A stretch of DNA of 40,628 nucleotides from an uncultured Collinsella sp. (GCA_900546455.1 URCS01000015.1:1-40628), one strand, 5' to 3'. Positions 1-7,941 are shown, counted from the stretch's first letter. Made by a program: numbers and translations. The notes: generated by a model not told the origin, from the letters alone.

Positions 1-10
1 TTGTCATTCA

Positions 11-51
11 AAGAGGACGGCATGACCAGAAGGTCTATGCCGTCCTCTTTT
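11..51. terminator. Strong hairpin terminator at left edge
   Basis: A 13-bp perfect stem (11-23 with 37-49) encloses a second short stem (GACC/GGTC) and is followed on the plus strand by four T. It most likely ends a plus-strand gene lying left of the window. On the minus strand the T run is only three long, so it may also stop pdxST transcripts less efficiently. Positions 52-161 hold nothing else that I can identify. Confidence 0.75.
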
Positions 52-161
52 CATGTCAATTTGTTCGCTCTGGTGGGCGCTCGCTGTCGGTACCAAAACA
101 TCGGCATCCCCAAGGGATCATTTGCTATGCGTCCGAAAATCCACGCTCGTTTGTTTTCTGC

Positions 162-749
162 CTACATTTGGAGGAAGAGCTCGTGGAGGCGCGTGTCGTC
201 GTCGAGCTCGGGGTGGAAGGTTACGCCGAGCTGGTTGCCCTGACGGGCGGCGACGATACGGCCGTCGACTTTCGCTATGGCCTTGGCATTGCCGTGCACT
301 TCGACGATGCGGGGTGCACGGATAAATGTTAATGGCACTTCACCGTCGATGCCGGACACCTGGCCCTTGGTGCGAAAACTGCCGAGCTGTCTGCCATAAG
401 CGTTGCGCTCAACGAGTACGTTCATGGTTGCTAGGCGCGGCGTTCCCTTATCGTCGTGTGCGGCAAGATCGCGCGCCAATAGAATCAAGCCGGCGCAGGT
501 GCCAAGGACGGGCATGCCTTCAACAATGTGGGTGCGAAGCTCCTCGAGCATGTCCAACTCATCAAGCAGCTTCCCTTGAACGGTAGACTCGCCGCCGGGA
601 AGTACCAGACGGTCAAAGTCCTGCTTCAAATCAGCCGCCTGCCTCAGCTCAATACAACGTGCGCCCAGCTCGGATAGTCTTGCCTCGTGCTCGGCAAAAG
701 CACCTTGGACCGCCAGCACGGCGACCGTCTGGTCTGCATAATCGCTCAT
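162..749 (-). CDS. pdxT: Pyridoxal 5'-phosphate synthase glutaminase subunit PdxT
   Basis: This is the class I glutamine amidotransferase subunit of the PdxS/PdxT PLP synthase. It hydrolyses glutamine and passes ammonia to PdxS. The 195-residue length is normal for the family. The PGGES oxyanion motif is at 51-55, the nucleophile Cys85 sits in LGTCAGL, and the catalytic pair is His179 and Glu181 in FHPEL. The ATG start is 20 bp after the pdxS stop, so the two genes are one transcription unit. No residue expected for activity is missing. The product is cytoplasmic and forms a dodecamer-based complex with PdxS in known examples. Confidence 0.96.
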   Translation of the reverse strand: MSDYADQTVAVLAVQGAFAEHEARLSELGARCIELRQAADLKQDFDRLVLPGGESTVQGKLLDELDMLEELRTHIVEGMPVLGTCAGLILLARDLAAHDDKGTPRLATMNVLVERNAYGRQLGSFRTKGQVSGIDGEVPLTFIRAPRIVEVHGNAKAIAKVDGRIVAARQGNQLGVTFHPELDDDTRLHELFLQM

Positions 750-769
750 GTGCGATCCTTTCTGCTGGA

Positions 770-1660
770 CTAGCGCCCGCGTTCCTCCATGATGATCTCG
801 ATTTCGTCGGCGTTGATGCCCACCATGGCCTCGCCCAGGTCCTCCGAAAGCTCGGCGATGAGCTTGGCATCGGTGAAGTTTGCCACGGCCTTGACGATGG
901 CGGCGGCGCGCTTGGCGGGGTCGCCGCTCTTAAAGATGCCCGAGCCGACAAAGACGCCCTCGGCACCCAGCTGCATCATCAGCGCGGCGTCGGCGGGGGT
1001 CGCTACGCCGCCAGCGGCAAAGTTCACGACGGGAAGCTTACCCGTGGCATGGACCTCGCGCACCAGCTCGACCGGAACCTGCAGTTGCTTGGCTGCCTCA
1101 AAGAGCTCGTCGTCGCGCAGGGCAACTACGTCGCGGATCTGCTTTTGGATTTTGCGCATGTGACGCACGGCCTGAACGACGTCGCCCGTACCCGGCTCAC
1201 CCTTGGTGCGAATCATCGTGGCGCCTTCGGCAACACGGCGCAGCGCCTCGCCCAGATCACGGGCGCCGCAGACAAACGGCACGTCAAACTGGGTCTTGTC
1301 GATGTGATAGACGTCATCGGCAGGGGAGAGAACCTCGGACTCGTCGATGTAATCGATCTCGATGGCCTGCAGGACCTGTGCCTCGACGATGTGACCGATG
1401 CGGCACTTGGCCATGACGGGGATGGAGGCGGCCTCCTGGATGCCCTTGATCATCTTGGGGTCGCTCATGCGCGAGACGCCGCCTGCGGCACGGATGTCGG
1501 CCGGGATGCGCTCGAGAGCCATGACGGCGCAGGCGCCTGCCTCCTCGGCGATGCGTGCCTGCTCGGGCGTGGTGACGTCCATGATGACGCCGCCCTTGAG
1601 CATCTGCGCGAGTTCGCGATTGAGTTTGACGCGATCAGCCTTGCTGGTCTGTTCTGCCAT
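770..1660 (-). CDS. pdxS: Pyridoxal 5'-phosphate synthase lyase subunit PdxS
   Basis: PdxS makes PLP from ribose 5-phosphate, glyceraldehyde 3-phosphate and ammonia supplied by PdxT. It is 296 residues, close to the usual 294. Lys85 in PVMAKCRIGHIVEA and Lys153 in RTKGEPGTG match the two catalytic lysines of the family, and the phosphate-binding GSGIF motif is present near the C-terminus. The frame is open to an ATG at 1702, but I start at 1660. That ATG has AAGGGAG six bases upstream and gives the N-terminus MAEQTSKADR; the extra 14 residues look like leader sequence. It is the first gene of the pdxS-pdxT operon and diverges from the MocR regulator. Confidence 0.96.
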   Translation of the reverse strand: MAEQTSKADRVKLNRELAQMLKGGVIMDVTTPEQARIAEEAGACAVMALERIPADIRAAGGVSRMSDPKMIKGIQEAASIPVMAKCRIGHIVEAQVLQAIEIDYIDESEVLSPADDVYHIDKTQFDVPFVCGARDLGEALRRVAEGATMIRTKGEPGTGDVVQAVRHMRKIQKQIRDVVALRDDELFEAAKQLQVPVELVREVHATGKLPVVNFAAGGVATPADAALMMQLGAEGVFVGSGIFKSGDPAKRAAAIVKAVANFTDAKLIAELSEDLGEAMVGINADEIEIIMEERGR

Positions 1661-1750
1661 GGTTGCTCCCTTGGTTGGCATGTGCATTGCTTGACGGAAC
1701 ATCCTATCGGGGAGCTGGGTATGGCAAAATACTCAGTTTTCGAGATAATA

Positions 1751-1793
1751 ATAAGGTCAACTTAATACCAGATTGAACAGCTCGATAAGGTCA
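1751..1793. promoter_or_regulatory. Direct repeat ATAAGGTCA x2, candidate PdxR operator
   Basis: Two identical 9-mers ATAAGGTCA lie at 1751-1759 and 1785-1793, 34 bp start to start, inside the 145-bp divergent pdxS/pdxR intergenic region. The second copy abuts the regulator's ribosome binding site (AGGTGG, 1793-1798). MocR-family regulators such as GabR bind direct repeats at this kind of spacing. The link to this regulator is inferred. Confidence 0.5.
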
Positions 1794-1805
1794 GGTGGTA
1801 AACTC

Positions 1806-3221
1806 ATGCTTGACTACAATTTGGAAAAACGCGGCGAAGCATCGCTTTATGAGTATGTTTACCAGCAAATTCGAGATGATATTGTTGCTGGACGTATTGC
1901 GGCGGGGGAGCATCTGCCGTCTAAGCGCACCTTTGCCAGTCATCTGGGAATCAGCGTCATTACTATCGAGAATGCATATAGCCAGTTACTTGCCGAGGGT
2001 TATATTTGCTCAAAGCCGCGGCGTGGCTACTACGCTTGCAGGCTTCCGGATGCACCGGTTTTGGCTTCGGCTGCGGAGGGCATCGACCGAGATGCCGCCT
2101 CTGCGGGTCCCAGCGCGCATGATGTCAACGGACAGGTCGAGCGATTCGATGCACTTTCTCCTTCCGCTTTGGAGGCGGCGCGGCTTTGGCAAAGCGCACT
2201 ACGGGCGACGCTGGCATCCGAAGATGAGCGCGAAATCTTTTCGCCCGCACCGGCGCAGGGCACCGCTCGGCTGCGACGCGCAATTGCTCACCATCTGCGT
2301 GGGACGAGGGGCATGAATGTCGATCCCAACAACATTGTTATCGGTGCAGGCGCCCAGCTGCTCGATACCATGTTGGTTCAGTTGCTTGGCGCTGACAAGG
2401 TGTATGCCGTTGAGGACCCGGGCTATTTGCGCCTGACGCGCATCTATCAGGCTATGGGCTGCAAAGTTCGACATATCCCGTTGGATGATGAGGGCGTGGA
2501 CTTGAGCACTCTGCAGAAAAGCGGGACCGATGTCCTTCACCTGATGCCGTCCCATCAGTATCCGACTGGCCTTGCGACGAGCATTGCGCGGCGCTATGCG
2601 CTTCTGAGCTGGGCCGCCGAGCGACCAGGTCGGTATCTCATCGAAGATGACTTTGATTGTGAGTTTCGCCTTGCCGGCAAGCCGATTCCCGCGCTCGCGT
2701 CGATCGATGCCGCCCAGTCGGTTATCTACACCAATACGTTTTCGAAGAGCCTGTCATCGGCGTTGCGCCTAGCGTACATGGTGCTGCCCGACGAGCTGAT
2801 GGAGCGGTTTAGGCGCGACCTTGGTTTTTACGCCTCGTCGGTAAGTTCTGTCGATCAGGTCGCCTTGGCGCGTTTGCTGGAATCGGGTGATTACGAGCGA
2901 CATGTGAACCGCGTGCGCGTTCGTGCTCGCGAGGCGCGTGATGGCCTAGCGGCGCTTGTACGGAAAGCGTTTCCGGCAGGGAAGGTCTCGATTGAGCATG
3001 CAGACGCGGGCCTTTACTGTGCCGTTGCCCTGGCCGAGGACAAGGCGGGGGAGAGTTTCGCGAAGGCTCTCGCTGACGCTCGTATTTCCTATGTCAATAT
3101 CGCCGATTGCCTGTGGACGGGTGATCGGGCATCGACTAAGAACGCTCCATCTCGCGTCCTCATTCAATACGACGACCTGAGCCCTCAGTCGCTCATCGTT
3201 CTTCAAGAACGGCTGCAATAA
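1806..3221 (+). CDS. pdxR: MocR-family (GntR/aminotransferase) regulator, probable PdxR
   Basis: The protein has 471 residues, typical of MocR regulators. A GntR winged helix-turn-helix (about 10-78, with the PSKRTFASHLGIS segment) is fused to a type I aminotransferase-like PLP domain (about 120-470). PLP-site features are present: the HQYPTG segment at 250-255, IEDDFDCEF at 279-287, and the Schiff-base lysine Lys314 in TFSKSLSSALR. Members next to pdxST sense PLP and control its synthesis, and the divergent position here supports that role. I chose the ATG at 1806, preceded by AGGTGG, over an in-frame TTG at 1773 that lacks a good ribosome binding site and would run through the candidate operator. 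Confidence 0.9.
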   Translation: MLDYNLEKRGEASLYEYVYQQIRDDIVAGRIAAGEHLPSKRTFASHLGISVITIENAYSQLLAEGYICSKPRRGYYACRLPDAPVLASAAEGIDRDAASAGPSAHDVNGQVERFDALSPSALEAARLWQSALRATLASEDEREIFSPAPAQGTARLRRAIAHHLRGTRGMNVDPNNIVIGAGAQLLDTMLVQLLGADKVYAVEDPGYLRLTRIYQAMGCKVRHIPLDDEGVDLSTLQKSGTDVLHLMPSHQYPTGLATSIARRYALLSWAAERPGRYLIEDDFDCEFRLAGKPIPALASIDAAQSVIYTNTFSKSLSSALRLAYMVLPDELMERFRRDLGFYASSVSSVDQVALARLLESGDYERHVNRVRVRAREARDGLAALVRKAFPAGKVSIEHADAGLYCAVALAEDKAGESFAKALADARISYVNIADCLWTGDRASTKNAPSRVLIQYDDLSPQSLIVLQERLQ

Positions 3222-3228
3222 GCCCACG

Positions 3229-3257
3229 AAAAAGGCCCGAACCATGCGGTCCGGGCC
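3229..3257 (-). terminator. Terminator of rubrerythrin gene
   Basis: A 10-bp stem of GGCCCGRACC type (3234-3257, one G-U) is followed on the minus strand by five T (plus-strand A run 3229-3233). It lies between the convergent regulator and rubrerythrin genes. Confidence 0.75.
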
Positions 3258-3292
3258 TCATCGAGCTAGAGGTTATGTCTCAAGCGATTGGC

Positions 3293-3853
3293 TTAGCCAA
3301 AGTAGCGCTTGAGCAGGCCGGCGAAAGCCTTGCCGTGGCGGGCCTCATCGCGAGCCATCTCGTGCACGGTGTCGTGGATGGCATCGAGGCCAGCGGCCTT
3401 GGCGCGCTTAGCAAGATCGGTCTTGCCGGCGGTGGCGCCGTTCTCGGCCTCAACGCGCATCTCGAGGTTCTTCTTGGTGGAGTCGGTCACGACCTCGCCC
3501 AGGAGCTCGGCGAACTTGGCGGCATGCTCGGCCTCCTCGTGGGCAGCCTTCTCCCAGTACAGGCCGATCTCGGGATAGCCCTCGCGATGGGCGACGCGAG
3601 CCATGGCCAGGTACATACCGACCTCAGAGCACTCGCCCTCAAAGTTGGCGCGCAGGTCGGCAACGATGTCCTCGGAGACGCCCTCCATCTTGGCGACGCC
3701 CACGACGTGCTCGGCAGCCCACTCGAGCTGGCCCTCCTCCTGCCTCAGGAAACGAGAACCGGGAACGCCGCACTGGGGGCACTTGAAGTCCTCGGGCAGC
3801 TGGTCGCCGTCGAACTCTTCCACATAACCGCAAACGGGGCAAACAAACTTCAT
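3293..3853 (-). CDS. Rubrerythrin, N-terminal rubredoxin (reverse) type
   Basis: A 186-residue non-haem iron protein that reduces hydrogen peroxide in anaerobes. An N-terminal rubredoxin-like domain binds one iron through Cys5, Cys8, Cys25 and Cys28. A ferritin-like four-helix diiron domain follows from about residue 55, with the helical Glu/His motifs FEGECSE (71-77), HEEAEH (105-110) and DEARHG near the C-terminus. The rubredoxin-first order is that of reverse rubrerythrins, which take electrons from NAD(P)H via rubredoxin/flavoprotein partners. The ATG at 3853 has AAAGGA upstream; the frame is open further 5' but without coding character. It is a single-gene unit with its own terminator and diverges from the alcohol dehydrogenase operon. 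Confidence 0.93.
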   Translation of the reverse strand: MKFVCPVCGYVEEFDGDQLPEDFKCPQCGVPGSRFLRQEEGQLEWAAEHVVGVAKMEGVSEDIVADLRANFEGECSEVGMYLAMARVAHREGYPEIGLYWEKAAHEEAEHAAKFAELLGEVVTDSTKKNLEMRVEAENGATAGKTDLAKRAKAAGLDAIHDTVHEMARDEARHGKAFAGLLKRYFG

Positions 3854-4011
3854 GATTCGATCCTTTCGATCGATGGCGATTGTGCGCTCGTCCGGTCCCG
3901 TAAGGGCCCTCTCCGGACGTGCGTCTTGACGAGTTCTATTATCCATAAATGCAACCAAATGTGAAGCCTATTAGGAATGATTTTTAATAAAACAATTTTG
4001 AGATATGAAGA

Positions 4012-4091
4012 TGTTGATTGATTAACGATTGGCAGGCCGTCTTTGACCGCCACTGAGTACAATCGGTCGAGCAAATGTTGACCAATCAACA
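4012..4091. promoter_or_regulatory. Paired palindromic operator candidate TGTTGA-N4-TCAACA
   Basis: A perfect interrupted palindrome TGTTGACCAATCAACA lies at 4076-4091, directly before the alcohol dehydrogenase ribosome binding site (GAGGGAG, 4095-4101). An imperfect copy, TGTTGATTGATTAACG, lies at 4012-4027 with the same 6-4-6 geometry, 64 bp away. The arrangement suggests cooperative binding of a dimeric regulator controlling the adh-aldh operon and possibly the divergent rubrerythrin gene. No regulator gene is adjacent. Confidence 0.5.
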
Positions 4092-4109
4092 AATGAGGGA
4101 GCTTCCTTT

Positions 4110-5330
4110 ATGCATCTAGCCCGCCGCGCCTGGTGCCGAACGTATCAAACGGTTTTTCGCATCGCATTGCCGGTGCTGCCCTATACCGAGCCACGCATTC
4201 TGGAGCACGCTGAGGATGTGCCCACAGTGCTTCAGGCGCGTTCGATACAGCGGGTTCTTATCGTGACGGATCCCGGCATTGCCCGCCTGGGGCTCACGGC
4301 ACCGCTCGAGACGGCGCTCGCGTCCAAGGGAATCGGCGTTGCGATCTATGCCAAAACATCAGCGAACCCCACGGTCTCAAACGTGGAGGAAGCGGCGTCT
4401 CTGTATCGAGCGCGCGCCTGCCAGGCCATTATCGGCTTTGGCGGCGGTTCTGCCATGGACTGTGCCAAGGGCGTGGGTGCGCGCATCGCGCAACCCAACA
4501 AACCCATCAACAAGATGCGCGGCCTGCTGCGTGTCCATCGTCGCCTGCCGCTGCTCATCGCCGTTCCCACCACGGCGGGCACGGGAAGCGAGGTCACGCT
4601 TGCAGCGGTAATTACCGACGACGAGACGCACTACAAATACCCCATCAACGACTTTGTGCTGATCCCGCGCTATGCGGTGCACGACCCCGAGTTTACGCGC
4701 GGTCTGCCCGCCTCCATTACGGGGCAGACGGGCATGGATGCCCTGACGCATGCCGTCGAGGCCTTTATCGGGCGCAGCACCACGCCCTATACGCGCAAGA
4801 TGGCGCGCCAGGCGGTGCAGCTCATCCACGACAATTTGCTCGAGGCCTATGAGCACGGGGAGAACATGCGTGCGCGCCGCAATATGCTTTCGGCGGCGTA
4901 TAAGGCGGGTGTTGCCTTTACGCGCTCCTATGTTGGATACGTCCATGCCATCGCGCACAGCCTGGGCGGGCGTTACGGGATTCCGCACGGTTTGGCCAAC
5001 GCGATCATCCTGCCGCACATGCTTCGTGCCTATGGCGAAGCCGCTGCTCCTAAACTCGCCGATCTCGCCCGCATGGCCGGTATCGCGCCGGCTAACGCGC
5101 AGGACAGCCTGGCGGCCGAGGCCTTTATCGATTGGGTCGACCGCATGAATGCCGCCTTGGGCATTCCCGAATATGTGACGGGCATTCGCCGCTCCGACAT
5201 TCCCAAAATGGCGGCACATGCCGATGCCGAGGCCAATCCGCTGTACCCCGTTCCGCTTTTGATGGACCGCCTGGAGCTCGAGCATATGTACGAAGTCGTT
5301 GCAGGTGGTATGTTTGAGGACGAGAACTAG
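4110..5330 (+). CDS. Iron-containing (group III) alcohol dehydrogenase
   Basis: This 406-residue NAD(P)-dependent dehydrogenase of the Fe-ADH family (FucO/1,3-propanediol dehydrogenase type) interconverts an alcohol and an aldehyde. The nucleotide-binding loop GGGSAMDCAKG is at 111-121 and PTTAGTGSE at 153-161. The four metal ligands are predicted as Asp210 and His214 (GMDALTHAVE), His279 and His293 (VHAIAHSLGG, GIPHG). The His279-to-His293 spacing of 14 matches the one I recall for FucO. The gene is followed after 8 bp by an aldehyde dehydrogenase, so the pair can run aldehyde/alcohol/acid conversions on one substrate. The substrate cannot be read from sequence. The N-terminal 20 residues are longer than usual and could be trimmed if a later start is used. 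Confidence 0.92.
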   Translation: MHLARRAWCRTYQTVFRIALPVLPYTEPRILEHAEDVPTVLQARSIQRVLIVTDPGIARLGLTAPLETALASKGIGVAIYAKTSANPTVSNVEEAASLYRARACQAIIGFGGGSAMDCAKGVGARIAQPNKPINKMRGLLRVHRRLPLLIAVPTTAGTGSEVTLAAVITDDETHYKYPINDFVLIPRYAVHDPEFTRGLPASITGQTGMDALTHAVEAFIGRSTTPYTRKMARQAVQLIHDNLLEAYEHGENMRARRNMLSAAYKAGVAFTRSYVGYVHAIAHSLGGRYGIPHGLANAIILPHMLRAYGEAAAPKLADLARMAGIAPANAQDSLAAEAFIDWVDRMNAALGIPEYVTGIRRSDIPKMAAHADAEANPLYPVPLLMDRLELEHMYEVVAGGMFEDEN

Positions 5331-5338
5331 GAGGGTCC

Positions 5339-6718
5339 ATGAACACCGAGGAAATTGCGCGCATCGTCGGCGATCAGCGCGCCTACTTTAAGACGCACGC
5401 CACGTTTGATGTCGATGCTCGACGTCGTGCGCTCGTGAGTTTACGCGATGCGGTACGGGCCCACGAGGCCGATATTGCCCATGCGCTCAAGACCGATTTG
5501 GGAAAGTCGCATGACGAGGCCTATATGTGCGAGATCGGCACGTCGCTTTCCGAGATTCGTCATCAGATCGCTCATGTGGCGCGATGGAGTCGTCCGCGCC
5601 TGCGTCCGTGCGACCTCGCTAACGCCGTGAGCGTGTGCAAAACGCAAGCCGTGCCCTATGGCGTCACGCTCATCATGGCTCCGTGGAACTACCCGTTTTT
5701 GCTGACGCTCGAGCCGCTCGCCGGCGCGCTCGCCGCGGGCAATACCGTGGTCATCAAGCCGAGTGCCTATGCTCCGGCATCGAGCGCGGTGCTCAAGCAA
5801 ATCTGTGAAGAGGCATTTGATCCGCGCTTGGTGACGGTCGTCGAAGGCGGGCGTGCCGAAAACGAAGCGTTGCTCGATGAGTACTGGGACAAGATCTTCT
5901 TTACCGGTAGCGTTCCGGTCGGCAAGTTCGTCATGGAGCGTGCAAGTAAAAACCTCACGCCCGTGACGCTTGAGCTGGGCGGAAAGAGTCCCTGCATCGT
6001 GGATGCGACGGCTAACTTGAAGGTCGCGGCACGCCGTATCGCCTTTGGTAAATGGCTCAACGTGGGGCAGACCTGCGTGGCGCCCGACTACCTGCTGGTC
6101 GACACGCGCGTGCACGATGAGCTGCTGGGTCTCATCAAGGAAGAGACCCGCCGTATGTTTGGCGAGCATCCGCTTGATAACGAAGATTACGGGCATATCG
6201 TCAACGCCAAGCATTTTGCGCGCGTGCGCGGGCTGATCGATCCCGATAAGGTCGTGCTTGGAGGCGCCGCGCGCGAGGCTTCGCTCAAGATCGAGCCGAC
6301 GATTTTGGACGGCGTGTCCCCCGATGACGCCGTGATGCAGGAGGAGATTTTCGGCCCCATCTTGCCGGTGCTGACGTTTGAGAGCCTAGACGAGGCCGAG
6401 ACGTTTATTACGGATCGTCCGACGCCGCTGGCCCTGTATATCTTTAGCCAAGACCGCGCAGTTCAGCAGCGCTTTGTGCGCTACGTGCCCTTTGGCGGCG
6501 GCTGCGTCAACGACACGATCATGCACCTGGCTACGAGCCATATGGGCTTTGGCGGCATGGGTGCGAGCGGTATGGGACAGTACCATGGACGCGAGAGCTT
6601 CGATACGTTTAGCCACAAGAAGAGCATCGTGAACAAGGCAACGTGGCTGGACGTGCCATTCCGTTACGCTCCTTATGCAAACTGGAAGCATAAGTTCGTG
6701 CGCATGTTTGTGCATTAG
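5339..6718 (+). CDS. Aldehyde dehydrogenase, ALDH3-like
   Basis: A 459-residue NAD(P)-dependent aldehyde dehydrogenase. The short length and absence of the N-terminal extension resemble class 3/fatty-aldehyde enzymes (YwdH-like). The oxyanion Asn117 is in PWNYPF, the cofactor loop is FFTGSVPVGK (187-196), the general base is Glu212 in LELGGKSP, and the nucleophile is Cys246 in NVGQTCVAPD. EEIFGPILPV occurs downstream as expected. The start codon follows an AGGAGG that overlaps the stop of the alcohol dehydrogenase gene, so the two are cotranscribed and translationally linked. A strong terminator follows. The C-terminal YAPYANWKHK stretch is like that of membrane-associating ALDH3 members, though no membrane segment is evident. 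Confidence 0.92.
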   Translation: MNTEEIARIVGDQRAYFKTHATFDVDARRRALVSLRDAVRAHEADIAHALKTDLGKSHDEAYMCEIGTSLSEIRHQIAHVARWSRPRLRPCDLANAVSVCKTQAVPYGVTLIMAPWNYPFLLTLEPLAGALAAGNTVVIKPSAYAPASSAVLKQICEEAFDPRLVTVVEGGRAENEALLDEYWDKIFFTGSVPVGKFVMERASKNLTPVTLELGGKSPCIVDATANLKVAARRIAFGKWLNVGQTCVAPDYLLVDTRVHDELLGLIKEETRRMFGEHPLDNEDYGHIVNAKHFARVRGLIDPDKVVLGGAAREASLKIEPTILDGVSPDDAVMQEEIFGPILPVLTFESLDEAETFITDRPTPLALYIFSQDRAVQQRFVRYVPFGGGCVNDTIMHLATSHMGFGGMGASGMGQYHGRESFDTFSHKKSIVNKATWLDVPFRYAPYANWKHKFVRMFVH

Positions 6719-6725
6719 AAAAGGG

Positions 6726-6765
6726 TGCGGGCAATACGAACAGATGTTCCTATTGCCCGCATTTT
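6726..6765 (+). terminator. Terminator of adh-aldh operon
   Basis: An 11-bp perfect stem (TGCGGGCAATA at 6726-6736 with 6751-6761) is followed by TTTT, 8 bp after the aldehyde dehydrogenase stop. Confidence 0.85.
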
Positions 6766-6836
6766 GCGTTAGACTACTGCTATGGAGCACGGATGGGCCA
6801 ACTCCCTTTAGAAGGGATTTGGTATGAACGTAAGCG

Positions 6837-6908
6837 ATGTTATTTCGTTATTGGCGTTGTTGATCGCGGCTATCGAACTCGGCCTGTTTATCGGCCGAAT
6901 GAAATAGC
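6837..6908 (+). CDS. Tiny hydrophobic peptide, holin-like toxin character
   Basis: A 23-codon frame encodes MFISLLALLIAAIELGLFIG followed by RMK. It is one predicted membrane helix with a basic tail, the general design of small holin-like or type I toxin peptides. Its own ATG has no ribosome binding site. A good one (GAAGGGA, 6811-6817) serves an ATG at 6824, which opens MNVSDV in the neighbouring frame. Removing one T near 6840-6842 would join the two into a 27-residue peptide starting MNVSDVISLLALL. GC-rich sequence with a short CACGG/CCGTG hairpin follows. From 6909 to 7141 I see no convincing gene. Whether this is expressed, relic or chance is open. Confidence 0.35.
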
Positions 6909-7141
6909 CGCCCCCGCGTAAGCGAAGACGGCCACTTCTCACGATGAAAACGTGTATCGGAGTTGGCAAGACCCGCAGCCACGGGTGCCATCCGTGTCCC
7001 TATCTTAGCTGTAAGCGTTCCGCCGCGCAAGCGTTGCGGCAAGCGATTGAAAGACGCGGACGGGATGAATTTGTGTCCGCACGGGCCCGTAGACTTCTCA
7101 ACTATGTTGTGGATGCTCGCTAATCGGTAATGGAGGCGCAC

Positions 7142-7322
7142 GTGTTTGATGACGATGACCTGTTCGATCTGACAGACGATCCGTTTGAGTGGGATATGCT
7201 ACTCGATGACGATGAGTTGGAGCAGGACCGTAAGAAGCGGCAGGGCAAGAAGGCGCGGGATGACGCTTCGAAAAAAGCAGGACAAGCGTCGCCGAGGTCT
7301 GTTCGGCGGGCTCTTTGGGTGA
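7142..7322 (+). pseudogene. Small acidic/basic protein, frame broken at an A6 run
   Basis: A GTG start with GGAGG five bases upstream opens a very acidic segment (FDDDDLFDLTDDPFEWD) followed by a lysine/arginine-rich tail. In the unshifted frame the ORF would run 131 bp into the phosphoesterase gene (to 7504) in a sequence that no longer looks coding. If one base is skipped at the AAAAAA run (7271-7276), translation ends neatly with KKQDKRRRGLFGGLFG and a TGA at 7320-7322, giving about 60 residues and leaving room for the next gene's promoter. I therefore see either a homopolymer length error, a real frameshift mutation, or slippage. I do not recognise the family. Confidence 0.5.
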
Positions 7323-7342
7323 CTGTCTCATCGCCGCGTCTG

Positions 7343-7348
7343 TATACT
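7343..7348 (+). promoter_or_regulatory. Candidate -10 box of metallophosphoesterase gene
   Basis: TATACT lies 40 bp before the start codon, just after the predicted end of the small upstream gene. No good -35 is present at 16-18 bp. Confidence 0.35.
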
Positions 7349-7388
7349 AAACAGGTCTTATACGCGTTGCGAAATGAGGGCAGAGACG

Positions 7389-7934
7389 ATGATGTGGTTT
7401 ACCGCCGACCTGCACCTGGGCGATACGAATATCTTGCACGATATGGATCGGCCGTTCGCCTCGGTCGAGGAGATGAACCGCAAGGTCATCGATGCCATCA
7501 ATGAGTGCGTGGCTGTGGACGACCGCCTCTATATCCTGGGAGACTTTACGTATCGTTTGCCCATGGCGGAGGCAGCGCGCCTGCGCGAGCGCATCGAATG
7601 CCAGAACGTGACGCTCATCCGTGGCAACCATGACGGCGATTGGGAAGATCCGGACGCACCGCATATTTGGGATGAGGTGCGCGACTACCTGGAGATTGCC
7701 CCCGGCTATGCCAAGGGACATCGCTTGGTTTTGAGCCATTACCCCATGCTCAGTTGGAACGGCAAAGCGCGCGGCGCCATCATGCTGCACGGGCATATCC
7801 ACAGCAGGGGGGACCGCACCAACACGCGCAACCGTGATCGCGAGCGTCCCGTTTACCGCTACGATGTGGGCCTCGACGCCAATGGCTACAAGCCCGTAAG
7901 TCGAGACCAGATCTTGAGCTTCTTTGGACTGTAG
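7389..7934 (+). CDS. Calcineurin-like metallophosphoesterase
   Basis: A 181-residue cytoplasmic phosphoesterase with a complete dinuclear metal site: Asp7-x-His9 (ADLHLGD), GDF at 51-53, GNHD at 79-82, His117 in SHYP and GHIH at 135-138. The compact size resembles the YfcE/MJ0936-like small phosphodiesterases that are often annotated only by fold. The natural substrate is unknown. I place the start at the first ATG of an ATGATG pair at 7389, with GAGGG eight bases upstream; an in-frame ATG at 7374 would put that ribosome binding site inside the gene. A GGGGACAGGC-type hairpin repeat follows directly, without a T run. Confidence 0.85.
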   Translation: MMWFTADLHLGDTNILHDMDRPFASVEEMNRKVIDAINECVAVDDRLYILGDFTYRLPMAEAARLRERIECQNVTLIRGNHDGDWEDPDAPHIWDEVRDYLEIAPGYAKGHRLVLSHYPMLSWNGKARGAIMLHGHIHSRGDRTNTRNRDRERPVYRYDVGLDANGYKPVSRDQILSFFGL

Positions 7935-7941
7935 CTTTCAA

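Noticed and set aside
659..1765. 368-codon plus-strand frame across pdxS/pdxT
   Set aside because: It is antisense to two genes with complete catalytic motifs.
6944..7123. 59-codon ORF with four cysteines (MKTCIGVGKTRSHGCHPCP...)
   Set aside because: It has no ribosome binding site, lies over GC-rich hairpin sequence and has no recognisable family. It may be part of a structured RNA tail of the hydrophobic micro-ORF.
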